A stretch of DNA of 64,000 nt from Petrolisthes cinctipes. Lineage: Eukaryota > Arthropoda > Malacostraca > Decapoda > Porcellanidae. A program made the translations under genes and the position numbers. Shown one piece after another: positions 12,901 to 23,509 of the stretch. Positions within the stretch are counted from its first letter, which is position 1. Every line of letters starts with the position of its first letter. The stretch covers positions 2,295,501 to 2,359,500 of the forward strand of contig JAWQEG010000167.1 in assembly GCA_033782935.1 (NCBI GenBank), written 5' to 3'. The notes below the pieces were generated by a model, which was given only the letters and a program-made list of their open reading frames with translations, was not told where the DNA came from and did no database searches.

Positions 12901-14154
12901 CTTTGGGCACTTAAAATATTGATTTTTAGCATGTTTTGGACCTATATTTTGAAAATATTCTAGCACCGAGTAGGAATGTACAGATCGCTTTTGGGACCCC
13001 AAAATATCGAATTTTTGGGTGTTTGGAGCCTGAATTTGAGATAAAAACGGGTACAGAAGATACATGCACATATCGACTTTTGGGCACCTAAAAGATCGAT
13101 TTTCATTATGTTTTGGGCCTGTAATTTGAAAATACTCTAACACGGAGTAGGCATGTACAGATTGCTTTTGGGACCCCAAAATATCGAATTTTCGTGTGTT
13201 TTGGGCCTGAATTTGAGATATCGACTTTGGGCACCTAAAATTTCTATTTTTAGCATGTTTTGGGCATATATTTTGAAAATATTCTAGCACTGAGTAGGCA
13301 TGTACAGATCGCTTATGAGACTCCAAAATTTCGAATTTTTGGGTGTTTTGAGCCTGAATTTGAGATATAAACGGGTACAGAAGATGCATGCACATATTGA
13401 CTTTGGGCACGTAAAATATCGATTATCAGGATGTTTTTGGCCTGTATTTTGAAAATACTCAAACATGGAGTAGTCATGTACAGATCGCTTCTAGGACCCC
13501 AAAATATCGAATTCTCGGGTGTTTTGAGCATGAATTTGTGATATCGACTTTGGGCACCTAAAATATTGATTTTTAGCATGTTTTAGACCTATATTTTGAA
13601 AATATTCTAGCAGTGAGTAGGCATGTACAGATCGTTTCTGGGACTCCAAAATATCGAGTTTTCTGGTGTTTGGAGCCTGCATTTGAGATTTAAACGGGTG
13701 CAGAAGATGCATACTCATATTTACTTTGGGCACCTAAAATATCGATTTTCAGCATGTTTGGGCCTGTATCTGAGTAGGCATGTAGAGATCGCTTCTGGGA
13801 CCCCAAAATATCGAATTTTCGTGTGTTTGGAGCCTGAATTTGGGATATAAACGGGTGCAGAAGAGGCATACACATATTGACTTTAGGCACCTACAAGATC
13901 GATTTTCAGTATGTTTTGGGCCTGTATTTTGAAAATACTCTAACACGGAGTAGTCATGTACAGATCGCTTCTGGGACCCCAAAATATCGAATTCTCGGGT
14001 GTTTTGAGCATGAATTTGTGATATCGACTTTGGGCACCTAAAATATTGATTTTTAGCATGTTTTGGACTTATATTTTGAAAATATTCTAGCACCGAGTAG
14101 GAATGTACAGATCGCTTCTGGGACCCCTAAATATCGAATTCTCGGGTGTTTGGA
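9991..14154 (+). repeat. 4.16 kb higher-order repeat, copy A
   Basis: This segment is delimited by the rare monomer GAGCCTTAATTTGAG near 9,991 and its next occurrence near 14,155. It aligns to the following copy at offsets of 4,165 bp (first part) and 4,161 bp (from about 11,300), the difference reflecting a small indel (TATCTATCGAC at about 11,268). Shared rare variants include an ACAGG landmark at about 12,498, CAGATTGCTTTTGGG near 13,158, and the TGTAGAG variant near 13,781. Confidence 0.88.
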
Positions 14155-17100
14155 GCCTTAATTTGAGATATCGACTTTGGGCGCCTAAAATATTGATTTT
14201 TAGCATGTTTTAGACCTATATTTTGAAAATATTCTAGCACCAAGTAGGAATGTACAGATCGCTTCTGGGACCCCTAAATATCGAATTCTCTGGTGTTTTG
14301 AGCCAGAATTTGATATATAAACGGGTACAGAAGATACATGCACAGATTAACTTTGGGCACCTAAAATATCGATTTATAGCATGTTTTGGGCATGCATTTT
14401 GAAAATACTCTAACACAGAGTAGGCATGTACAGATCGCTTCTGGGACCCCAAAATATTGAATTCTAGGGTGTTTTGAGCCTGAATTTGAGATATAAACTG
14501 GTACAGAAGATACATGCATATATTGACTTTGGGCACCTAAAATATCGATTTTCAGCATGTTTTGGGCCTGAATCTGAGTAGGCATGTACAGATCGCTTCT
14601 GGGACCCCAAAATATCGAATTTTCTGGTGTTTGGAGCCTGAATTTGAGATATCGACTTTGGGCACCTAAAATATTGATTTTAGCATTTTTTGGACCTATA
14701 TTTTGAAAATATTCTAGCACCGAGTAGGCATGTACAGATCGCTTCTGGGACCCCAAAATATCGAATTCTCGGGTGTTTTGAGCCTGAATTTGAGATATAA
14801 ACGGGTACAGAAAATACATGCACATATTGACTTTGGGCACCTAAAATATCGATTTTCAGCATGTTTTGGGCCTGAATCTGAGTAGGCATGTACAGATCGC
14901 TTCTGGGACCCCAAAATATCGAATTTTCTGGTGTTTGGAGCCTGAATTTGAGATATCGACTTTGGGCACCTAAAATATTGATTTTAGCATTTTTTGGACC
15001 TATATTTTGAAAATATTCTAGCACCGAGTAGGAATGTACAGATCGCTTCTGGGACCCCAAAATATCGAATTTTTGGGTGTTTGGAGCCTGAATTTGAGAT
15101 ATAAAAGGGTACAGAAAATACATGCACATATTGACTTTCGGCACCTAAAATATCGATTTTTAGCATGTTTTGGGAATGCATTTTGAAAATGCTCTAACAC
15201 GGAGTAGGCATGTACAGATCGCTTCTGGGACCCCAAAATATTGAATTCTCGGGTTTTTTGAGCCTGAATTTGAGATATAAACGGGTACAGAAGATACATG
15301 CACATATTGACTTTGGGCATCTAAAATATCGATTTTCAGCAAGTTTTGGGCCTCTATCTGAGTAGGCATGTACAAATCGCTTCTGGGACCCCAAAATATC
15401 GAATTTTCGGGTGTTTGGAGCCTGAACTTGAGATATCGACTTTGGGCACCTAAAATATTGATTTTTAGCATGTTTTGGACCTATATTTTGAAAATATTCT
15501 AGAACCTAGTAGGAATGTACAGATCGCTTCTGGGACCCCAAAATATCGAATTCTCTGGTGTTTTGAGCCTGAATTTGAGATATAAACGGGTACAGAAGAT
15601 GCATGCACATATTGACTTTGGGCACCTAAAATATCGATTTTTAGCATGTTTTGGGCATGCATTTTGAAAATACTCTAACACGGAGTAGGCATGTACAGAT
15701 CGCTTCTGGGACCCAAAAATATTGAATTCTCGGGTGTTTTGAGCCTGAATTTGAGATATAAACGGGTACAGAAGATACATGCACATATTGACTTTGGGCA
15801 CCTAAAATATCGATTTTCAGCATGTTTTGGGCCTGTATCTGAGTAGGCATGTACAGATCGCTTCTGGGACCCCAAAATATCGAATTTTCGGGTGTTTGGA
15901 GCCTGAATTTGAGATATCGACTTTGGGCACCTAAAATATTGATTTTTAGCATGTTTTGGACCAATATTTTGAAAATATTCTAGCACCGAGTAGGAATGTA
16001 CAGATCGCTTCTGGGACCCCAAAATATCGAATTTTTGGGTGTTTGGAGCCTGAATTTGAGATAAAAACGGGTACAGAAGATACATGCACATATCAACTTT
16101 TGGGCACCTAAAAGATCGATTTTAATTATGTTTTGGGCCTGTAATTTGAAAATACTCTAACACTGAGTAGGCATGTACAGATCGCTTCTGGGACCCCAAA
16201 ATATTGAATTCTCGGGTGTTTTGAGCCTGAATTTGAGATATAAACGGGTACAGAAGATACATGCACATATTGACTTTGGGCACCTAAAATATCGATTTTC
16301 AGCAGGTTTTGGGCCTGTATCTGAGTAGGCATGTACAGATCGCTTCTGGGACCCCAAAATATCGAATTTTCGGGTGTTTGGAGCCTGAATTTGAGATATC
16401 GACTTTGGGCACCTAAAATATTGATTTTTAGCATGTTTTGGACCAATATTTTGAAAATATTCTAGCACCGAGTAGGAATGTACAGATCGCTTCTGGGACC
16501 CCAAAATATCGAATTTTTGGGTGTTTGGAGCCTGAATTTGAGATAAAAACGGGTACAGAAGATACATGCACATATCAACTTTTGGGCACCTAAAAGATCG
16601 ATTTTCATTATGTTTTGGGCCTGTAATTTGAAAATACTCTAACACTGAGTAGGCATGTACAGGTCGCTTCTGGGACCCCAAAATATTGAATTCTCGGGTG
16701 TTTTGAGCCTGAATTTGAGATATAAACGGGTACAGAAGATACATGCACATATTGACTTTGGGCACCTAAAATATCGATTTTCAGCAGGTTTTGGGCCTGT
16801 ATCTGAGTAGGCATGTACAGATCGCTTCTGGGACCCCAAAATATTGAGTTTTCTGGTGTTTGGAGCCTGAATTTGAGATAAAAACGGGTACAGAAGATAC
16901 ATGCACATATCGACTTTTGGGCACCTAAAAGATCGATTTTCATTATGTTTTGGGCCTGTAATTTGAAAATACTCTAACACGGAGTAGGCATGTACAGATC
17001 GCTTCTGGGACCTCAAAATATCGAATTTTCGGGTGTTTGGAGCCTGAATTTGAGATATCGACTTTGGGCACTTAAAATATTGATTTTTAGCATGTTTTGG

Positions 17101-18315
17101 ACCTATATTTTGAAAATATTCTAGCACCGAGTAGGAATGTACAGATCGCTTTTGGGACCCCAAAATATCGAATTTTTGGGTGTTTGGAGCCTGAATTTGA
17201 GATAAAAACGGGTACAGAAGATACATGCACATATCGACTTTTGGGCACCTAAAAGATCGATTTTCATTATGTTTTGGGCCTGTAATTTGAAAATACTCTA
17301 ACACGGAGTAGGCATGTACAGATTGCTTTTGGGACCCCAAAATATCGAATTTTCGTGTGTTTTGGGCCTGAATTTGAGATATCGACTTTGGGCACCTAAA
17401 ATTTCTATTTTTAGCATGTTTTGGGCATATATTTTGAAAATATTCTAGCACTGAGTAGGCATGTACAGATCGCTTATGAGACTCCAAAATTTCGAATTTT
17501 TGGGTGTTTTGAGCCTGAATTTGAGATATAAACGGGTACAGAAGATGCATGCACATATTGACTTTGGGCACGTAAAATATCGATTATCAGGATGTTTTTG
17601 GCCTGTATTTTGAAAATACTCAAACATGGAGTAGTCATGTACAGATCGCTTCTAGGACCCCAAAATATCGAATTCTCGGGTGTTTTGAGCATGAATTTGT
17701 GATATCGACTTTGGGCACCTAAAATATTGATTTTTAGCATGTTTTAGACCTATATTTTGAAAATATTCTAGCAGTGAGTAGGCATGTACAGATCGTTTCT
17801 GGGACTCCAAAATATCGAGTTTTCTGGTGTTTGGAGCCTGCATTTGAGATTTAAAAGGGTGCAGAAGATGCATACTCATATTTACTTTGGGCACCTAAAA
17901 TATCGATTTTCAGCATGTTTGGGCCTGTATCTGAGTAGGCATGTAGAGATCGCTTCTGGGACCCCAAAATATCGAATTTTCGTGTGTTTGGAGCCTGAAT
18001 TTGGGATATAAACGGGTGCAGAAGAGGCATACACATATTGACTTTAGGCACCTACAAGATCGATTTTCAGTATGTTTTGGGCCTGTATTTTGAAAATACT
18101 CTAACACGGAGTAGTCATGTACAGATCGCTTCTGGGACCCCAAAATATCGAATTCTCGGGTGTTTTGAGCATGAATTTGTGATATCGACTTTGGGCACCT
18201 AAAATATTGATTTTTAGCATGTTTTGGACTTATATTTTGAAAATATTCTAGCACCGAGTAGGAATGTACAGATCGCTTCTGGGACCCCTAAATATCGAAT
18301 TCTCGGGTGTTTGGA
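14155..18315 (+). repeat. 4.16 kb higher-order repeat, copy B
   Basis: This is the tandem partner of copy A. The rare-variant landmarks reappear in order: ACAGGTCGC near 16,659, CAGATTGCTTTTGGG near 17,319, TGTAGAG near 17,942, and the next GAGCCTTAATTTGAG at about 18,316. Differences from copy A are sparse substitutions, for example GGTAGC against GGTCGC in the ACAGG monomer. The near-identity over more than 4 kb indicates a duplication younger than most of the array. Confidence 0.88.
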
Positions 18316-19600
18316 GCCTTAATTTGAGATATCGACTTTGGGCACCTAAAATATTGATTTTTAGCATGTTTTGGACCTATATTTTGAAAATATTCTAGCA
18401 TCGAGTAGGAATGTACAGATCGCTTCTGGGACCCCTAAATATCGAATTCTCGGGTGTTTGGAGCCTTAATTTGAGATATCGACTTTGGGCACCTAAAATA
18501 TTGATTTTTAGCATGTTTTAGACCTATATTTTGAAAATATTCTAGCACCAAGTAGGAATGTACAGATCGCTTCTGGGACCCCTAAATATCGAATTCTCGG
18601 GTGTTTTGAGCCAGAATTTGATATATAAACGGGTACAGAAGATACATGCACAGATTAACTTTGGGCACCTAAAATATCGATTTTCAGCATGTTTTGGGCC
18701 TGTATCTGAGTAGGCATGTACAAATCGCTTCTGGGACCCCAAAATATCGAATTATCGGGTGTTTGGAGCCTTAATTTGAGATATCGATTTTGGGCACCTA
18801 AAATATTGATTTTTAGCATGTTTTGGACCTATATTTTGAAAATATTCTAGCACCGAGTAGGAATGTACAGATCGCTTCTGGGACCCCTAAATATCGAATT
18901 CTCGGGTGTTTTGAGCCTGAATTTGAGATATAAACGGGTACAGAAGATACATGCACATATTGACTTTGGGCACCTAAAATATCGATTTATAGCATGTTTT
19001 GGGCATGCATTTTGAAAATACTCTAACACGGAGTAGGCATGTACAGATCGCTTCTGGGACCCCAAAATATTTAATTCTCGGGTGTTTTGAGCATGAATTT
19101 GAGATATAAACGGGTACAGAAGATACATGTACATATTGACTTTGGGCACCTGAAATATCGATTTTCAGCATGTTTTGGGCCAGTATCTGAGTAGGCATGT
19201 ACAGATCGCTCCTGGCACCCAAAAATATCGAGTTTTCGGGTGTTTGGAGCCTGCATTTGAGATATAAACGGGTTCAGAAGATGCATGCACATATTCACTT
19301 TGGGCACCTAAAATATCGATTTTCAGCATGTTTGGGCCTGTATCTGATTAGGCATGTACAGATCGCTTCTGGGACCCCAAAATATCGAATTTTCGTGTGT
19401 TTGCAGCCTGAATTTGAGATATAAATGGGTACAGAAGATGCATGCACAAATCAACTTTTGGGCACCTACAGGATCGATTTTCAGTATGTTTTGGGCCTGT
19501 ATCTTGAAAAATACTCTAACACGGAGTATGCATGTACAGATCGCTTCTGGGACCCGAAAATATCGAATTTTCGGGTGTTTTAGGCCTGAATGTGAGATAT
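18316..19600 (+). repeat. Partial third copy of the 4.16 kb repeat, with an extra 147-bp monomer
   Basis: The sequence starts again like 14,155 onward, but carries one additional 147-bp unit: the ACCAAGTAGG variant is at 14,241 and at 18,549, an offset of 4,308 (4,161 + 147). The AGATTAACTTTGGGC variant near 14,345 recurs near 18,653. Similarity to the 4.16 kb unit then fades into other monomers. This shows single-monomer copy-number change inside a larger repeat. Confidence 0.75.
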
Positions 19601-22374
19601 CGACTTTGGGCACTTAAAATATCGATTTTTAGCATGTTTTGGGCCTATATTTTGAAAATATTCTAGCAATGAGTAGGCATGTACACATCGCTTCTGGGAC
19701 CCAAAAATATCGAATTTTCGGGTGTTTTGAGCCTAAATTTGATATATAAACGAGTACAAAAGATGCATGCACATATTGACTTTGGGCACCTAAAATATCG
19801 ATTTTCAGCATGTTTTGGGCCTGTATCTGAGTAGGCATGTACAGATCGCTTCTGGGACCCCAAAATATCGAATTTTTGGGTGTTTGGAGCCTGAATTTGA
19901 GATAAAAACGGGTACAGAAGATACATGCACATATCGACTTTTGGGCACCTAAAAGATCGATTTTCATTATGTTTTGGGCCTGTATTTTGAAAATACTCTA
20001 ACACGGAGTAAGCATGTACAGATCGCTTCTGGGACCCCAAAATATCGGATTTTCGGGTGTTTTGGGCGTGACTTTGAGATATCGACTTTGGGCACCTAAA
20101 ATATCGATTTTTAGCATGTTTTGGGCCTGTATTTTGAAAATACTCTAACATGGAGTAGGCATGTACAGTTCGCTTCTAGGACACAAAAATACCGAATTTT
20201 CGGGTGTTTTGAGCCTGAATTTGAGATATAAACGTGTACAGAAGATGCATGCACATATCGACTTTGGACACTTAAAATATCGATTTGTAGCATGTTTTGA
20301 GCCTTTATTTTGAAAATATTCTAGCACTGAGTAGGCATGTACAGATCGCTTATGGGACCCAAAATATCGAATTTTCAAGTGTTTTGAGGTTGAATTTGGG
20401 ATATAAACGGGTGCCGAAGATGCATACACATATTGACTTTGATCACCTAAAATATGGATTTTAAGCATGTTATGGGCCTGAATTTTGAAAATACTCTAAA
20501 ACGGAGTAGGCATGTACAGATCGCTTCTGGGGCCCCAAAATATCGAATTTTCGGGTGTTGTGAGCCTGAATTTGAGATATAAACGGGTACTGAAGATGCA
20601 TGCACATATCGACTTCTGGGCACATACCATATCGATTTTTAGCATGTTTTAGGTCTGTATCTTGAAAACATTCTAACTAAGAGTAGACATGTACAGATCG
20701 CTTTTGGGACCCAAAAATATCGATTTCTTGGGTTTTTGGAGCCTGAATCTGAGGTATAAACGGGTACAGAAGATGCATGCACATATCGACTTTTGGGCAC
20801 CTAAAAGATCGATTTTCAGTATGTTTTGGGCCTGCATTTTGAAAATACTCTAGCACGGAGTAGGCATGCACAGATCGCTTCTGGGACCCCAAAATATCGA
20901 ATTTTCGGGTGTTTTGGGCCTGAATTTGAAATATCGACTTTGGGCACCTAAAATATCGATGTTTAGCATGTTTTGGGTCTATATTTTGAAAATATTATAG
21001 CACTGAGTAGGCATGTACAGATCGTTTCCGGGACCCCAAAAATTACCGAATTTTCGGGTCTTTTGAGCCTGAATTTGAGATATAAACGGGTTCAGAAGAT
21101 GCATGCCCATATCGACTTTTGGGCTCCTAAAACATCGATTTTAAGCGTGTTTTGGGTCTGTATCTTGAAAGCATTCTAACTAGGAGTAGGCATGTACAGT
21201 TTTCTTCTAGGACCCAAAAATACCGAATTTTTGGGTATTTTGAGCCTGAATTTGAGATATAAACGGGTACAGAAGATGCATGCACATATCGACTTTGGAC
21301 ACATAAAATATCGATTTTTAGCATGTTTTTAGCCTATATTTTGAAAACATTCTAGCACTAAATAAGCATGTACAGATCGCTTCTGGGACTCAAAAATATC
21401 GAATTTTCGGGTGTTTTGAGGTTGTATTTGGGATATAAACGAGTGCAGAAGATGCATACACATATTGACTTTGGGCAACTAAAATATCGATTTTTAGCAT
21501 GTTTTGGGCCTGTATTTTGAAAATACTCTAACACGGAGAAGGCATGCACAGATCGATTCTGGGAACTCAAAATATCGAATTTTCGGGTGTTTTGAGACTG
21601 AATTTGAGATATAAACGGGTACAGAAGATGCCTGCACATATTGACTTTGGGCATATAAAATATCGATTTTCAGCATGTTTTCGGCCTGTATCTGAGTAGG
21701 CATGTACAGATCGCTTCTGGGACCCCAAAATATCAAATTTTCTGGTGTTTGAAGCCTGAATTTGAGATATAAACAGGTAAAGAAGATGCATGAATATATC
21801 GACTTTTGGGCACCTAAAAGATTGATTTTTAGTATGTTTTAGGCCTGAATTTTGAAAATACTCTAACACGGAGTAGGCATGTACAGATCGCTTCTGGGAC
21901 CCCAAAATATCAAATTTAAGGGTGTTTTGGGCCTGAATTTGAGATAACGACTTTGGGCAACTAAAATATCGATTTTTAGCATGTTTTGGGCCTATATTTT
22001 GAAAATATTCTAGCACTGAGTAGGCATGTACAGATCGCTTCTTGGACCCCAAAATATCGATTTTTCGGTTGTTTGGAGCCTGAATTTGAGATATAAACGG
22101 GTACAGAAGATGCATGGCATCACATATCGACTTTTGGGCACCTAAAAGATCGATTTGAAGTATGTTTTGGGCCTGTATTTTGAAAACACTCTAACACGGA
22201 GTAGGCATGTACAGATCGCTTCTGGGACCTCAAAATATCGAATTTTCGGGTGTTTTAAGCCTGAATTTGAGATATAAACGGGTACTGATGATGCATGCAC
22301 ATATCAACTTTTGGGCACCTAAAATATCGATTTTGAGCATGTTTTGGGTCTGTATCTTGAAAACATTCTAACTA
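19601..22374 (+). repeat. Diverged left-array segment with right-array-type variants
   Basis: Orientation is still forward, but monomer variants change. GTTTTGAGGTTGAATTTGGG (near 20,380 and 21,415), CAGTTCGCTTCTAGGAC (near 20,167) and ATTCTAACTAGGAGTAGG (near 21,172 and 22,365) are reverse complements of forms that dominate the right array, and are rare or absent from 1-19 kb. Substitutions and small indels are more frequent, for example TGCATGGCATCACATAT near 22,111. The segment therefore belongs by descent with the right-hand family, although it points the other way. Confidence 0.72.
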
Positions 22375-22510
22375 GGAGTAGGCATGTACAGATCGCTTCT
22401 AGGACCCAAAAATACCGAATTTTCGGGTGTTTTGGGCCTGAATTGAGGATCAAAACACCCGAAAATTCGGTATTTTGGGGTCCCAGAAGCGATCTGTACT
22501 TGCCTACTCC
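22375..22510. repeat. Array orientation switch: inverted repeat with 59-bp arms
   Basis: The left arm 22,375-22,433 pairs with the right arm 22,452-22,510. By eye there are three mismatched pairs: 22,408/22,477, 22,401/22,484 and 22,385/22,500. The arms are separated by an 18-bp spacer (22,434-22,451, GGGCCTGAATTGAGGATC). The spacer begins as normal forward satellite (GGGCCTGAATT) and ends as normal reverse satellite (GGATCAAAAC), so the joint lies at about 22,444-22,450 with no foreign sequence. Beyond the arms the two sides carry different monomer variants, as expected for a real joint between two differing stretches. Confidence 0.9.
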
Positions 22511-23509
22511 GTGTTAGAGTATTTTCAATATACAGGCCCAAAACATGCTGAAAATCAATATTTTAGGTGACCAAAGTCAATATGTGTATGCATCTTCTGC
22601 ACCCGTCTATATCCCAAATTCAACCTCAAATCACCCGAAAATTCGATATTTTGGGGTCCCAGAAGCGATCTGTACATGCCTACTCAGTGCTAGAATATTT
22701 TCATAATATAGGCCCAAAACATGCTAAAAATCGATATTTTAGGTGCCCAAAGTCGATTTCTCAAATTCAGGCCTAAGACACCCGAAAATTCGATATTTTG
22801 GGGTCCCAGAAGCGATCTGTACTTGCCTACTATGTGTTAGAGTATTTTCAAAATACAGGCCCAAAACATATAGAAAATCGATATTTTAGGTGCCAAAAAG
22901 TCGATGTGTGCATGCATCTTCTGTACACGTTTATATCTCAAATTCAGGCTCCAAACACCCGAAAATTCGATATTTTGGGGTCCCAGAAGCGATCTGTAAT
23001 TGCCTACTCCGTTTTAGAGTATTTTCTAAATAGAGGCCCAAAACATGCTGAAAATCGATATTTTAGGTGACCAAAGTCAATATGTGTATGCATCTTCTGC
23101 ACCCGTTTATATCCCAAATTCAACCTCATATCACCCGAAAATTAGGTATTTTGGGTCCTAGAAGCGAACTGTACATGCCTACTCCTAGTTAGAATGTTTT
23201 CAAGATACAGACCCATAACATGCTCAAAATCGATATTTTAGGTGCCCAAAAGTCAATATGTGCATGCATCTTCAGTACCCGTTCATATCTCAAATTCAGG
23301 CTCAAAACACCTGAAAATTCGATATTTTGGGGTCCAAGAAGCAATCTGTACATGCCTACTCCGTGTTAGAGTATTTTCAAAAAACAGGTCTAAAACATGT
23401 TGAAAACCGATATTATAGGTGCCCAAAGTCGATATCTCAAATTCAGGTCCAAGACACCCGAAAACTCGATATTTTGGGGTCCTAGAAGCGATCTGTACAT
23501 GCCTACTCC
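22511..23509 (-). repeat. First right-array monomers after the switch
   Basis: Reverse-oriented monomers of mixed type: full units with TTCAACCTCAAATCACCCG (near 22,618), a 29-bp-deleted unit with GTCGATTTCTCAAATTCAGG (near 22,752), and units with TATGTGTTAGAG and CATATAGAAAATCG variants. They do not mirror the monomers immediately left of the switch. No clear local higher-order period is seen before the first TAGTTAGGATG monomer at 23,510. Confidence 0.8.

Larger units (their letters stand above)
1..22445 (+). repeat. Left satellite array, forward orientation
   Basis: Uninterrupted head-to-tail satellite monomers. The landmark ATGTACAGATCGCTTCTGGG recurs at 131, 278, 454, 612, 759, 935, 1,093 and 1,240 and continues to the orientation switch, with spacings mostly of 147, 158 or 176-177 bp. 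Each unit holds the same ordered blocks: AAAATATCGAATTTTCGGG, GAGCCTGAATTTGAGATAT, a GGGCACCT box, AAAATATCGATTTTTAGCATG, then the landmark. Monomers differ by scattered substitutions and a few small indels. No non-satellite interval was seen. The left edge of the window cuts a monomer, so the array continues upstream. Its chromosomal role is unknown; long arrays of this kind usually sit in heterochromatin. Confidence 0.97.

Noticed and set aside
12478..13410. 310-codon open frame on the minus strand, repeated at 16,639-17,571, as a possible gene
   Set aside because: It is a translation of consecutive satellite monomers, duplicated with the 4.16 kb repeat. It starts and ends inside monomers, has no distinctive flanks, and similar frames occur across the whole window on whichever strand carries the CCAAAA-rich sequence.
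22375..22510. Terminal inverted repeats of a transposon at the orientation switch
   Set aside because: The arms are ordinary satellite monomers, the 18-bp spacer is satellite too, and there is no internal element or target-site duplication.
22375..22510. Rho-independent-type terminator hairpin
   Set aside because: The inverted repeat is a consequence of the array inversion, is far too long, and no transcription unit is present.
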